Positions 42,183 to 50,931 of a stretch of 64,000 nt of DNA are shown here, one piece after another. The stretch's first letter is position 1. The number at the start of each line of letters is the position of its first letter. The notes below the pieces were generated by a model that was given only the letters and a program-made list of their open reading frames with translations, made no database searches and was not told the origin of the DNA. Location: NCBI RefSeq assembly GCF_900143515.1, contig NZ_FSQT01000001.1:2170001-2234000 (forward strand), given 5' to 3'. The DNA comes from Micromonospora cremea (lineage in GTDB: Bacteria > Actinomycetota > Actinomycetes > Mycobacteriales > Micromonosporaceae). A program made the position numbers and the translations under genes.

Positions 42183-43763
42183 TCAGTGGATGACGACGGG
42201 CGCCTTGGCCAGCTCGGCCTGGTCGTCGAGCGGCTGGGCCGGCTGGCGCCGGCGCGGCAGCAGGGCGGCCGGGACGAAGGTGAGCAGCACCAGCGCGAAC
42301 GCGACCCAGAACGTGGTGGCGAACGACGTGGCGGCGAAGTCGAGCCCGCGCTCGATGATCGACGGGTCCACCGGCATCTGCTGGAGCAGCTCCGGCTGCT
42401 GCTGGGAGGCGATGGCCAGCCCGGCCTCGGTGACCGGCTTGCCGCTCGGGTCCGTCACGCCGGGGATCGGCCGGGATCCGTTCAGCTCGTTGGTGAGGAT
42501 CACCGACATGACCGCGGCGCCGATCGAGCCGCCGATCTGCTGGAGGATGTTGACCAGCGTCGAGCCGCGAGCCACGTCGTGGGCCTGCAGCGTCCGCAGC
42601 GCTGACGTCATGATCGGCATCATCGTGCCGCCCATGCCCAGACCCATCACGAACAGCGAGCCGCCGAGCAGCCAGTACGAGGTCTGCGGGTCGACCTGGG
42701 TGAAGCTGAAGAACCCGGCGACGATGAGCGCCAGCGCGAACGGGACGGTGCGACCGATCGGCACCCGGTCGGCCAGCATGCCGGCGATCGGCATGGTCAT
42801 CATCGCGCCGATGCCCTGCGGAGCCATCAGCAGACCTGCGGTCAACGTCGACTCGCCGCGCACCTGGAGGAAGTAGCTCGGGAACAGCAGCCCGGCGCCC
42901 ATGAACGCGATGATGAACACGAACAGCGTCACCGAGGCGATGGTCAGGTTGCGGTTGGTGAACAGCCGCAGGTCGAGGAGCGGGTGCCGGGGCTTGAAGG
43001 AGTAGAGCACGAACGCCACCACCAGCGCCGCGCCGGCCAGCATGGGGCCCCACACCTTGGCATCGGCGAAGGTGCCCGCCTCGGGCAGCGACGAGACGCC
43101 GTAGAGGAACAGCGCGAGCCCCGGGGAGAGCATCAGCATGCCGACGAAGTCGAACGACTCCGACGGCTCGGGTGCGTCCTTCGGCAGCGCCAGCTGCGCG
43201 TAGATCAGCGCGATCACGCCGATCGGCAGGTTGATCAGGAAGATCCAGTGCCAGCTCGCGGTGTCGATCAGCCAGCCACCGAGGATCGGGCCGCCGATCG
43301 GCCCGAGCAGCATCGGGATGCCGAGGACGGCCATCAACCGGCCGATCCGGTGCGGCCCGGCGGCCCGGGTCATGATGGTCATGCCCAGCGGCATCAGCAT
43401 GCCGCCGCCGAGACCCTGCAGGACGCGGTAGCCGATCAGCTCGCCGATCGTGTCGGCGGTGGCACAGAGCCCCGACCCGATGGTGAACAGGGCCAACGCC
43501 ACCATGTAGAGGCGTTTGGTGCCGAACCGGTCCGCCGCCCACCCGCTGAGCGGAATCACCGTGGCCAGCGCGAGGGTGTAGGCGGTCATCGTCCAGGCGA
43601 CGCGGGCGTACGACGCGTCGAACTCGCTCTGGAACGTCGGGATGGCGACGCTGACCACCGTCACGTCGAGGATCGACATGATCGCGCCGAGGACGACGAC
43701 GCCCGCCACCTTGAGCACCGCGGCGTCGAGTTTGTCCGATGTCGCGACAGATTGCTGGGTCAC
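42183..43763 (-). CDS. MFS drug efflux transporter (DHA2, 14-TM)
   Basis: This 526-residue transporter of the EmrB/QacA (DHA2) subfamily should have 14 transmembrane helices. It shows motif D1 LDVTVVSVAIPTFQ, motif A-like GWAADRFGTKRLY, RVLQGLGGGMLMPLG, and motif C LGPIGGPILGGWL in helix 5. It should export drugs or toxic metabolites with protons. GGAGAG precedes the GTG at 43763. No regulator is adjacent; the upstream 320 bp appear non-coding. The substrate is not predictable. Confidence 0.93.
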   Translation of the reverse strand: MTQQSVATSDKLDAAVLKVAGVVVLGAIMSILDVTVVSVAIPTFQSEFDASYARVAWTMTAYTLALATVIPLSGWAADRFGTKRLYMVALALFTIGSGLCATADTIGELIGYRVLQGLGGGMLMPLGMTIMTRAAGPHRIGRLMAVLGIPMLLGPIGGPILGGWLIDTASWHWIFLINLPIGVIALIYAQLALPKDAPEPSESFDFVGMLMLSPGLALFLYGVSSLPEAGTFADAKVWGPMLAGAALVVAFVLYSFKPRHPLLDLRLFTNRNLTIASVTLFVFIIAFMGAGLLFPSYFLQVRGESTLTAGLLMAPQGIGAMMTMPIAGMLADRVPIGRTVPFALALIVAGFFSFTQVDPQTSYWLLGGSLFVMGLGMGGTMMPIMTSALRTLQAHDVARGSTLVNILQQIGGSIGAAVMSVILTNELNGSRPIPGVTDPSGKPVTEAGLAIASQQQPELLQQMPVDPSIIERGLDFAATSFATTFWVAFALVLLTFVPAALLPRRRQPAQPLDDQAELAKAPVVIH

Positions 43764-44087
43764 TAACTCTCCTGTGGTCGGTTGAGCCGGCGAATGGTGG
43801 GCGCTGCCGGCGATGCCGCGCCTACCAGGCGCGGGACGCGACGTACCGAGGCGACGACGCGCGCAGGCAGACTATCCGCCAGTTGTGACGGTTCGCCGCC
43901 GGATTTCGTGACCGTGATGGCAGCGGATCCGAACGGTCATCCGATTACGGCCAGTCGTCGGGGTGTCGATCAGCCGGTGGTCCGGCCGAGCCGCCGGTCG
44001 ACAGAGTTGGCCTGCGGCTGCGGCCGGCAGGACGGGTCCGGCGTGGAGACGCGTGGGCGGTCCGTGCCCGCGGTCGTACTCCATTCG
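43764..44087. other. Non-coding stretch upstream of the MFS gene
   Basis: About 320 bases between the MFS start and the inverted-repeat element. Frames here give no recognisable protein and codon bias is poor. The stretch presumably contains the MFS promoter; no convincing operator was found. Confidence 0.5.
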
Positions 44088-44164
44088 CGTCCTTTGCTCT
44101 GCTCAACCCGGCGCAACACAGAGGTGCCCGCGGTGTTGTGCCGGTGTAAGCAGAGCAAAGGACG
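44088..44164. repeat. Long inverted-repeat element, copy 1
   Basis: Outer arms CGTCCTTTGCTCTGCT (44088-44103) and AGCAGAGCAAAGGACG (44149-44164) are perfect complements. Pairing continues inward with few mismatches (about 30 bp in all), leaving a loop near 44120-44132. A second copy with the same arms is at 52419-52509. The remaining bases to 44296 hold no gene. It may be a MITE-like element or a dispersed terminator-like palindrome. Confidence 0.8.
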
Positions 44165-44296
44165 TGAAGCGAGGGCCAAAGCCCCACGCCGAAATCGGCA
44201 AACCGGGAGAGCCGCCACCCGGGAGCCGCGAGCCGCAGGCTCAGTTCAGCCAGCCGCCTGAGGAGGTGGACGCGCCGACGGGCGGGAGGTGGGCCT

Positions 44297-45100
44297 TCAG
44301 GTGGTGACCACCGGGACGGCCGCGGTCAGCGCCCAGTCGTGCCCGATGTCGGCGGCCGCGCGCAGCAGCAGCGGCAGGTGGTCGTCGAGCAGCGTCTCCA
44401 ACGACGTCTCCGCGGCGTGCACGGTGACGTTGATCGCGGCGATGACCCGGCCGTCGCCGTCGCGGACGCCGGTGGCGACGGAGCGGATCCCCGGGGCCAG
44501 GTCCTGGTCGGCGAGCGCCCAACCCTTCGCACGCACCTCGCGCAACACGGCGTCCAGCTCGCCGGGCGAGGGCTGCCAGCGGGGCGTGATCCCGGAGCGG
44601 CTCGGCTCGGCGAGCACGGCGGCCAGCGCCTCCGGCGGCAGCCCCGCGAGCAGCACCTTGCCCATCGACGTCGCGGGGGCCGGGAAGCGGGTGCCGATGG
44701 TCACGGCGAGCGTGACGATCTTCGGTACGGCGACCCGGGCGACGTAGACGATGTCGCTGCCGTCGAGCTGCGCCATCGAGGTCGACTCGTTGGTCTGCGC
44801 GACGAGCTTCTCCATGTGCGGGCGGGCCACGTCCCACATGTTCAGCGCGTTGACGTACGCCATCCCCAGTTCCAGCACACGCGGCGTGAGGGTGTGGCCA
44901 CGGCCGACCGCGCGGACGTAGCCCAGCGACTCGAGTGTGATGAGGATGCGCCGGACCGTGGGCCGGGCCAGGCCGGTGGCGGCGGCGATCTCACTGAGCG
45001 TCATCGACGGGCAGGCGGGGCGGAAGGAGCGCAGGACGTCGAGACCACGGGCGAGAGCCTCGATGAAGTCGGGCCCGGCGCCCCTTCCGCTGTCACTCAT
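44297..45100 (-). CDS. IclR-family regulator
   Basis: This 267-residue IclR-type regulator has an N-terminal HTH (ALARGLDVLRSF, MTLSEIAAATGLARPTVRRI, LITLESLGYV) and an effector domain (about 85-255; ARPHMEKLVAQTNESTSMAQ, TRFPAPATSMGKVLLAGL, GIRSVATGVRDGDGRVIAAI). It belongs to the branch of IclR proteins that control aromatic catabolism (PcaR/PobR/PcaU-like). It starts 3 bp after the amidohydrolase stop, so both share a transcript. Two matching dyads between the divergent halves of the cluster are candidate binding sites. The effector is probably a pathway intermediate. Confidence 0.9.
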   Translation of the reverse strand: MSDSGRGAGPDFIEALARGLDVLRSFRPACPSMTLSEIAAATGLARPTVRRILITLESLGYVRAVGRGHTLTPRVLELGMAYVNALNMWDVARPHMEKLVAQTNESTSMAQLDGSDIVYVARVAVPKIVTLAVTIGTRFPAPATSMGKVLLAGLPPEALAAVLAEPSRSGITPRWQPSPGELDAVLREVRAKGWALADQDLAPGIRSVATGVRDGDGRVIAAINVTVHAAETSLETLLDDHLPLLLRAAADIGHDWALTAAVPVVTT

Positions 45101-45103
45101 GTC

Positions 45104-46540
45104 CTAATGCTTCCATTGCGCCGAGCCGGCGTCCCACTCGGTGTACTGGTAGGGGTTCTCCAGGATCGCGGTCTCGGGGACGTCCGGGTTCATGCCCCGC
45201 TGCCACGCCTCCTCCCCCATGGTTTCGCGGAGGTGGTCGATCGTGGCAGCCACCTTGACCCGGGCGGCGGTGAGGTCGACATCGACCAGGCGGCCGTCCC
45301 GCTTGACGATCCGGCCGCCCACCAGCACGGTGTGCACGTCTCCGCGCTGGGCCTGGAAGACGACGTGACCGTGCGGGTTGAGGATCGGGAACATCACCGG
45401 CGAGGCGTCGTTCTTGATCAGGACGATGTCGGCCTGCCGGCCCGGGGTGATGGCGCCGATCGTGGAGTCCATGCCGAGGGCGCGGGCGCCGCCCCGGGTG
45501 GCCCACTCGACGACCTGCTCGGCGCGCAGATGACAGTGGGTGATGGTGTCCTGCTTGGCGTGCGCCTCCAGGTGCTCCCGGGAGCGGTCGGCGCCGAGCG
45601 TGGTCCGCATCGCCGAGAAGAGATCGCCGCTCCACCAGACGCTGGTGTCGATGGAGAGCGACACCGGGATGTCGTGGTGGCGCAGCTGCCAGGTGGGCGG
45701 GTAGCCCTGCCCGGCGCTCTGCTCGCTCTCCGTCGAGACGGAGACCGACCCGCCGGTGGCGGCGATCCGGTTGTACGAGTCATGGGTGAGCGTCGCCGCG
45801 TGCACGTAGACGGTCGAGGGGGTCATGAAGCCGTGCTCGTGCATCAGCCGGATGCCGTCGTCGTTGGTGGCGCCCCACACGCCGGCGTGGGTGGTCACCG
45901 CGGCGCCCAACTCCCGGGCGACCTCGAAGGCGGCCCGCTCCGGGAAGGCGGGATCGCCGGTGACGTCGAACGCCATCTGGAAGCCGGCCAGCTTGCCGCC
46001 GTCGACGCGGCGGCGGTGGAAGTCACGGAACTCCGGCGAGGTGGCCCACTCCCACGGGCCCTGCTGGATGTTGCCGTAGGCGAGCACGAACCGTCCGTCG
46101 ACCGCCTCGAGGGCGTCGACGGCCGCATCGGCGTGGTCGGGCGTCTGGAGGCCGTGCGACCAGTCGACGGTGGTGGTGACGCCCGCGTCGACCGCCTCGA
46201 TCGCGGCGAGCAGGTTGCCGGCGTACACGTCTTCGGGCCGGAACAGCTTGCCGGATTCCAGGTAGTACCAGACGAAGTACTGCGTCAGGGTCCAGTCGGC
46301 GCCGTACCCCCGCATGGCGGTCTGCCACATGTGCCGGTGGGTGTCGACCATTCCCGGCATGAGGATGCCGCCGGCGGCGTCGATCTCCAGGGCGTCGTCG
46401 GGGGCGGTGAGGCCGACGCCGACCTCCGCGATCCGGTCGCCGATGACCAGCACGTCGGCGCCGGGCAGCACCGTGTGTGCGTCGTCCATGGTGAGAACCA
46501 GGCCGTTGCGGAAGATCACCGGCCGGGAGGTTGCGCTCAT
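45104..46540 (-). CDS. Amidohydrolase (ATZ/TRZ-like metal hydrolase)
   Basis: This 478-residue metal-dependent hydrolase of the amidohydrolase superfamily has an N-terminal beta-sandwich (VLTMDDAHTVLPGADVLVIG), metal ligands MVDTHRHMW (HxH), the mid-barrel THAGVWG and YVHAATLT histidines, and SLSIDTSVWWSGD with the late Asp. The C-terminal composite domain returns with GRQADIVLIKND. This architecture is that of chlorohydrolases, guanine-type deaminases and related ring-modifying enzymes, not of pyrone hydrolase LigI. The ATG at 46540 is chosen with AAAGGA upstream (a GTG at 46546 is possible). It probably feeds an N- or O-substituted aromatic, or a ring-opened amide, into the divergent operon. 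Confidence 0.85.
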   Translation of the reverse strand: MSATSRPVIFRNGLVLTMDDAHTVLPGADVLVIGDRIAEVGVGLTAPDDALEIDAAGGILMPGMVDTHRHMWQTAMRGYGADWTLTQYFVWYYLESGKLFRPEDVYAGNLLAAIEAVDAGVTTTVDWSHGLQTPDHADAAVDALEAVDGRFVLAYGNIQQGPWEWATSPEFRDFHRRRVDGGKLAGFQMAFDVTGDPAFPERAAFEVARELGAAVTTHAGVWGATNDDGIRLMHEHGFMTPSTVYVHAATLTHDSYNRIAATGGSVSVSTESEQSAGQGYPPTWQLRHHDIPVSLSIDTSVWWSGDLFSAMRTTLGADRSREHLEAHAKQDTITHCHLRAEQVVEWATRGGARALGMDSTIGAITPGRQADIVLIKNDASPVMFPILNPHGHVVFQAQRGDVHTVLVGGRIVKRDGRLVDVDLTAARVKVAATIDHLRETMGEEAWQRGMNPDVPETAILENPYQYTEWDAGSAQWKH

Positions 46541-46572
46541 CGCCACCCATTCCTTTCCGGGTACGAGGGGTT

Positions 46573-46586
46573 CGGACCACTGTCCG
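46573..46586. promoter_or_regulatory. Dyad operator candidate, left (CGGAC-N4-GTCCG)
   Basis: CGGACCACTGTCCG lies 32 bp upstream of the amidohydrolase start. It has the same arms as the dyad at 46705-46718, and the two lie 132 bp apart. One site near each divergent gene suggests control by the cluster's IclR regulator. Confidence 0.55.
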
Positions 46587-46704
46587 CTGTGCGGTCACCC
46601 GAGTGGCGCCAGTGTGGTCCCGGTCACGAATCGTGTCAAGGACGCGTTTCGGCACAAGGAAGTGCCCGTTGACAGGTCCCGACCGGTGTCGCAAGCTGTT
46701 TCGG

Positions 46705-46718
46705 CGGACAGATGTCCG
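46705..46718. promoter_or_regulatory. Dyad operator candidate, right (CGGAC-N4-GTCCG)
   Basis: CGGACAGATGTCCG, extended by one more pair of flanking G/C, lies 16 bp upstream of the CoA-transferase ATG, close enough to block initiation. It matches the left dyad in both arms. Confidence 0.6.
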
Positions 46719-46734
46719 CAGGACGGGCGGAAAC

Positions 46735-47871
46735 ATGGTGCAGCAATCGACGGGGCCACTGGCCGGCCTGCTCGTCGCGGACTTCTCCCGGATCCTCGCC
46801 GGGCCGTACGCCACGATGCTCCTGGCGGACCTGGGCGCCCAGGTGATCAAGGTGGAGAGCCCCGGTGGCGACGACACCCGCACCTGGATGCCACCCATCC
46901 GCGACGGCGTCTCGACGTACTACCTCGGCATCAACCGCAACAAGCGGTCGGTCGCCCTCGACCTGAAGAAGCCGGACGACCTGGCGGCCGCGCAGGAACT
47001 CGCCCGGCGCGCCGACGTGATGATCGAGAACTTCCGGCCCGGCGGTCTCGCCCGCTTCGGCCTGGACTACGACACCGTCACCGCCGGCAACGAGAAGGTC
47101 GTGTACGCGAGCATCAGCGGTTTCGGCACCGGCGCCGGAGCGGACTTTCCCGGCTACGACCTGATGGTGCAGGCGATCTCGGGCCTGATGAGCCTCACCG
47201 GTGACCTGGACGGCCCGCCGTACCGCGCCGGCATCTCCGTGTTCGACGTGATGGCCGGGCTGCACGCGAGCATCGGCATCCTCGCCGCGCTGCACCACCG
47301 GGGCGCGACCGGAAAGGGGCAGCACGTCGAGGTCAACCTGCTCAGCTCGGCGCTGTCCGGCCTGGTCAACCACTCCAGCGGCTACGTCGCCGGTGGCACC
47401 GTTCCGTTCCGGATGGGCAACGCCCACCCGAGCCTCTTCCCGTACGAGCCGCTGCCCACGGCGGACGGCGAGCTGATCGTCATCGCCGGCAACGACGGGC
47501 AGTTCCGCAAGCTCTGCCAGGTGCTCGACCTGCCCGACCTGCCCGACGACCCGCGCTTCGGGCGCAACCAGGATCGCACCGCCAACCGCGAGCAGCTGCG
47601 GCCTCTGCTCGTCGAACGACTCGCCAAGCGGACCAAGGACGAGTGGTTCCGCGACCTGCTCGCCGCGGGCGTGCCGTGCGCACCGATCAACACCATCGAC
47701 GGCGGTGTGGCGCTCGCCCAGGAGCTGGGGCTCGACCCGGTGGTCACCGTCGGCGACGTGCCGGGGGTCCGCAACCCCATCACCTTCTCCGATACCCCCG
47801 CCCGGTACGAGCTGCCGCCGCCCGGGCTCGACGAACACGGCGAGGAGATCCGCGCGTGGCTGAAGAGCTGA
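46735..47871 (+). CDS. Class III CoA-transferase (CaiB/BaiF family)
   Basis: This 378-residue family III CoA-transferase shows LLVADFSRILAGPYATMLLA and DLGAQVIKVESPGGDDTR at the N-terminus, with the Asp that forms the acyl-enzyme expected in NFRPGGLARFGLDYDTV or just after, the ISGFG segment and the central GMLYG-type region (AGLHASIGILAALHHRGATG). It moves CoA from a donor to a carboxylic acid. It is the first gene of the rightward catabolic operon and overlaps the next gene by 16 bp. The partner lyase suggests the substrate is a hydroxy-di- or tricarboxylate. Confidence 0.92.
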   Translation: MVQQSTGPLAGLLVADFSRILAGPYATMLLADLGAQVIKVESPGGDDTRTWMPPIRDGVSTYYLGINRNKRSVALDLKKPDDLAAAQELARRADVMIENFRPGGLARFGLDYDTVTAGNEKVVYASISGFGTGAGADFPGYDLMVQAISGLMSLTGDLDGPPYRAGISVFDVMAGLHASIGILAALHHRGATGKGQHVEVNLLSSALSGLVNHSSGYVAGGTVPFRMGNAHPSLFPYEPLPTADGELIVIAGNDGQFRKLCQVLDLPDLPDDPRFGRNQDRTANREQLRPLLVERLAKRTKDEWFRDLLAAGVPCAPINTIDGGVALAQELGLDPVVTVGDVPGVRNPITFSDTPARYELPPPGLDEHGEEIRAWLKS

Positions 47872-48626
47872 GCTTCCCGACCGGGATCGGCACGTCCGAC
47901 CCGACCACCATCTCGCTGCTCGGGCAGGACCTGGCCGCCGACCTGATGGGCAAGGTCGGCTTCGGCGAGCTGGCGTACTGGCTGGTCGCCGGCCGCCGCC
48001 CCACCCCGGGCGAGGTACGGGTCTTCGAGGCGGTGCTGGTGGCGCTCGCCGACCACGGCTTCACCCCGACGGCGATCGCCGCGCGACTCACCTACCTGTC
48101 CGCACCCGAGTCGCTGCAGGGCGCGCTCGCCGCCGGCCTGCTCGGTGGCGGCTCCCGCTTCCTCGGCGTCACCGAGGACTGTGGACGCTTCCTCGCCGAG
48201 ACACTCGCGCAGGCCGGCGAGGTCACCGACTACGAGGCCGTGGCGCTCGACGCCGTCACCCGGGCGAGGCAGGAACGCCGGCTGGTCCCCGGGCTCGGGC
48301 ACCCCGTGCACAAGGAACAGGACCCGCGCACCCCCGTCCTGATCCGGATCGCCACCGAGGAGGGTCTGCACGGCCCGCACCTGCGACTGTTCGAGGCCAT
48401 CGGACGCGTACACCCGCAGGTGCTCGGCCGGACCCTGCCGCTCAACGGCGCCGGGGTCTGCGGCGCGGCGCTCGCCGACCTCGGGCTCCCCGTCGAGATG
48501 CTGCGCGGTTTCGCCCTGCTGGCCCGCGCGGCCGGGCTGCTCGGGCACCTCGCCGAGGAGCGGCGTCGACCGCTCGGCATGGACATCTACCGCACCGTCG
48601 ACCGCAACGCCGTCTACGAACCCTGA
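47856..48626 (+). CDS. Small citrate synthase-domain protein (citryl-CoA lyase-like)
   Basis: This 256-residue protein has the citrate-synthase-like fold without the usual large N-terminal extension, as in citryl-CoA lyases and the C-terminus of ATP citrate lyase. It contains GLGHPVHKEQDPRT (the His of the GxGHPv motif), TLPLNGAGVCGAALADLG and GLLGHLAEERRRPLGM. At the position of the catalytic Asp (NVD in citrate synthase) it reads NGA, so the citrate-synthase acid is missing. The GTG at 47856 has GAGGAG upstream and lies within the previous gene. It probably cleaves or forms a CoA thioester of a hydroxy acid made by the CoA-transferase. Confidence 0.82.
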   Translation: MAEELSFPTGIGTSDPTTISLLGQDLAADLMGKVGFGELAYWLVAGRRPTPGEVRVFEAVLVALADHGFTPTAIAARLTYLSAPESLQGALAAGLLGGGSRFLGVTEDCGRFLAETLAQAGEVTDYEAVALDAVTRARQERRLVPGLGHPVHKEQDPRTPVLIRIATEEGLHGPHLRLFEAIGRVHPQVLGRTLPLNGAGVCGAALADLGLPVEMLRGFALLARAAGLLGHLAEERRRPLGMDIYRTVDRNAVYEP

Positions 48627-48659
48627 TCCCCCCTTCTTCAGCCCCCGAGAGGAGTGGGA

Positions 48660-49526
48660 ATGGCCTCCATCGTCGCGGTCATCGCCTCCACCCACCACCC
48701 CTTCTACTACAGGGCCAGCACGGCGACCGGAGAGGATCGGCCACCGTTCGCCGACGAGTGGACCCGCAAGATCCTGGCCTTCCGCGAGACGTTGACCCGG
48801 GCCCGGCCCGACGTGCTGGTGATGGTCGGCTCCGACCACTTCCACCAGCTCTGGCTGGACAACATGCCGCAGTTCCTGGTCGGTAAGGCGCCCTTCTACG
48901 ACGCCAACTGGTACAACGAGGAGCGCGAGTTCGGGCTGCCCCGGATGCTGCTCACGGGCCAGGAGGACCTGTCCGCGCACATCCTGCGGGCCGGGCTCGA
49001 CTCCGGCTTCGACCTGGCGTTCAGCAACGAGCTGCGCATCGACCACAGCATCACCTGCCCGATCATCACGCTGCGGCCCGAGGCCGACCTGCCGATCGTG
49101 CCGATCTACACGAACATCTTCGCGCCGCCGCTGCCGCAGCCGAAGCGCTTCGTCCAGCTCGGGCAGGCCATCCGCGAGATCGTCGAGTCGTGGCCGTCGC
49201 ACCTGCGGGTGGCCGTCATCGGCACCGGTCACCTCTCGCTGGAGCTGGGCGGGCCCCGGCAGTTCGGCCCGCACGGCCCGGACCCCGAGTTCGACCAACG
49301 GGCCGTCGAGTGGATCGCCAACGGCGACCTCGACGGGTGCCTGCGCGAGGTCACTCTGGACAGCCTGCACTCGCCCGGCAACGCCACCCACGGCTTCATG
49401 GACTTCATGCTCATGATGGGCGTGGCCGGGGCCGGCGTGAAGGCCGACTACGTCGACACCCTCGACCTGTTCCACACCATGGAGGCGTACTTCACCTGGT
49501 ACCCGAACGGAGCGCCGGCGGCATGA
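48660..49526 (+). CDS. Class III extradiol dioxygenase, LigB-type catalytic subunit
   Basis: This 288-residue non-heme Fe(II) ring-cleavage dioxygenase subunit of the LigB superfamily has VAVIASTHHPFYY near residue 7 with iron-ligand His, MVGSDHFHQLW near 58 with the second His, a central SNELRIDHSITCPI, and IGTGHLSLELGG near 190 with the catalytic His. It should open a catechol-like ring next to the hydroxyls. The ATG at 48660 follows GAGAGGAGTG. Its stop overlaps the start of the LigA-like subunit by 4 bp (ATGA). Protocatechuate, gallate or a related diphenol is a reasonable class of substrate. Confidence 0.9.
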   Translation: MASIVAVIASTHHPFYYRASTATGEDRPPFADEWTRKILAFRETLTRARPDVLVMVGSDHFHQLWLDNMPQFLVGKAPFYDANWYNEEREFGLPRMLLTGQEDLSAHILRAGLDSGFDLAFSNELRIDHSITCPIITLRPEADLPIVPIYTNIFAPPLPQPKRFVQLGQAIREIVESWPSHLRVAVIGTGHLSLELGGPRQFGPHGPDPEFDQRAVEWIANGDLDGCLREVTLDSLHSPGNATHGFMDFMLMMGVAGAGVKADYVDTLDLFHTMEAYFTWYPNGAPAA

Positions 49527-49885
49527 GCAGATACCTGCTGAACAAGTTCCTCTTCATGGTCGACCGGGACCCGGAGCTGGTCGAGCGCTACCGCAGCGAG
49601 CCGCGCGAGCTGGTCGCCTGGTGGGAGGCCGAGTGCGCCAACACGGTGCTGAACTGCCACGGCGGTGAGGCGAGCACCTGGCTGCGCTTCGACGAGGTGG
49701 AGCGGGAGGCGCTGGCCACCCACGACCACGTGAAGCTGTTCGAGTTGGGCGCGCACCCGTTCCTGACGCTGACCCTCTTCATCGCTCTCTTCGAACGGGA
49801 CAACACCGAGCCGCTGGAGTACCAGAAGTCGTACGGCGCGCGGCTGGCCCACTTCGCCATGCCCTACCCGGACATCGCGACGTGA
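49523..49885 (+). CDS. LigA-type small subunit of an extradiol dioxygenase
   Basis: This 120-residue helical protein of the LigA family (protocatechuate 4,5-dioxygenase alpha-like) has SRYLLNKFLFMVDRDPELVE, WWEAECANTVLNCHGGE and the typical end segment HVKLFELGAHPFLTLTLFIA. LigA subunits pack over the LigB active site. The gene overlaps LigB by 4 bp and the next gene by 4 bp (GTGA), so subunit ratios are translationally coupled. Its length is close to the family norm of about 120-140. Confidence 0.85.
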   Translation: MSRYLLNKFLFMVDRDPELVERYRSEPRELVAWWEAECANTVLNCHGGEASTWLRFDEVEREALATHDHVKLFELGAHPFLTLTLFIALFERDNTEPLEYQKSYGARLAHFAMPYPDIAT

Positions 49886-50847
49886 TCCGCGCGGCCCTGC
49901 TCACCGCCTGCGGCACTCCGCCCACCCTCACCGAGCGGCCGGCGCCGGTGCCGGCCGACGGCGAGGTGGCGATCACCGTCGAGGCGGTGCCGATCACCCC
50001 GCTCGACGTGCTCTGCGCCACCGGCACCAGCTACTTCGGCACGCCGGCGACCCCGTACGTGCCGGGCGTGCAGGGTGTCGGCCGGCTCGCCGACGGCACC
50101 CCCGTCTGGTTCGGCACCTCGGCCGGCATGCAGCCCGGGATCGACGGCAGCATGGCGACCACGGTCGCGGTGCGCACCGCCGACGTGGTGGCGCTGCCAC
50201 CCGACGTACCGCTGACCCTGCTCGCCGCCCTGGGCATCTCCGCGGTCGCCGCGCACGCGGCCCTGACCCACGCCGGCGGCCTGGTGGCCGGTGAGCAGGT
50301 CATCGTGCTCGGCGCCGGCGGTGTGGTCGGCCAGGCGGCCGTTCAGCTGGCCCTGCTCGGCGGCGCGCGGCGCGTGATCGCCGTGGCCCGCTCCACCTCG
50401 GCTCGGGCCCGCGCCGAGAAGCTCGGCGCCGCGGTCGCCGTCCCGCTGCTGCCGGATGACGACGTCGCGTCGATGGCCGGCCGGCTGCGCGACGCCGCCG
50501 ACGGTCCGATCGACCTCGTCCTCGATCCGGTCTTCGGCGTTCCGGCCGCGGCGGCGCTGCGGGTGCTGCGCCCGGGTGGCCGCCTGGTCAACCTGGGCAG
50601 CGCCGCGGGCGCGACCGCGCCGATCGAGTCCGCCGTGCTGCGCAGCGGCGCGTTGCGGATGATCGGCTACACCAACAACGGGTTGTCGACCGAGCAGCGG
50701 GCGGCGTCGCTGGCCGTGGTGGCCGGGCAGGCGGCCGCCGGCCGGCTCACCGTCGACCACGAGATCGTGCCGTTCGCCTCGGTCGCGGACGCCTGGTCCC
50801 GGCAGGACAACGGCACCGCGGCCGGCCGCGTCGTCCTCGCGCTCTGA
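49882..50847 (+). CDS. Zinc-independent MDR oxidoreductase
   Basis: This 321-residue medium-chain dehydrogenase/reductase of the quinone-oxidoreductase type has an N-terminal GroES-like domain (ITPLDVLCATGTSYFG, PGVQGVGRL) and a Rossmann domain with VIVLGAGGVVGQAAVQLA and DLVLDPVFG. The usual four structural-zinc cysteines are absent. It should use NAD(P)H on a double bond, ketone or aldehyde of the pathway. The GTG at 49882 overlaps the LigA-like gene (GTGA). It ends with a hairpin before the aldehyde dehydrogenase gene. Confidence 0.88.
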   Translation: MIRAALLTACGTPPTLTERPAPVPADGEVAITVEAVPITPLDVLCATGTSYFGTPATPYVPGVQGVGRLADGTPVWFGTSAGMQPGIDGSMATTVAVRTADVVALPPDVPLTLLAALGISAVAAHAALTHAGGLVAGEQVIVLGAGGVVGQAAVQLALLGGARRVIAVARSTSARARAEKLGAAVAVPLLPDDDVASMAGRLRDAADGPIDLVLDPVFGVPAAAALRVLRPGGRLVNLGSAAGATAPIESAVLRSGALRMIGYTNNGLSTEQRAASLAVVAGQAAAGRLTVDHEIVPFASVADAWSRQDNGTAAGRVVLAL

Positions 50848-50863
50848 CCGGACCCGGCCCCAG

Positions 50864-50884
50864 CCAGGGATCGCGAAACCCTGG
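50864..50884 (+). terminator. Small hairpin between the MDR and ALDH genes
   Basis: CCAGGG (50864-50869) pairs with CCCTGG (50879-50884) over a 9-nt loop. It is short, so it may only attenuate transcription before the ALDH gene, which starts 48 bp later. Confidence 0.35.
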
Positions 50885-50931
50885 ATAGACCGCACCTGGT
50901 TGGGGCTCGGGGCCGGTGCCACGGTCGGTGC

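Noticed and set aside
43782..44261. Possible gene upstream of the MFS transporter
   Set aside because: The frame has no recognisable domain, runs through the inverted-repeat element and shows no ribosome site.
44339..46672. Plus-strand frame of 777 codons across IclR and the amidohydrolase
   Set aside because: Antisense shadow; the real genes are on the minus strand with a 3-bp gap and all family motifs.
46735..49885. Reading the LigA/LigB genes as a standard protocatechuate 4,5-pathway operon
   Set aside because: LigC-, LigI-, LigJ- and LigK-type genes are not recognisable nearby, so the classic pathway is not supported by the local gene set alone.
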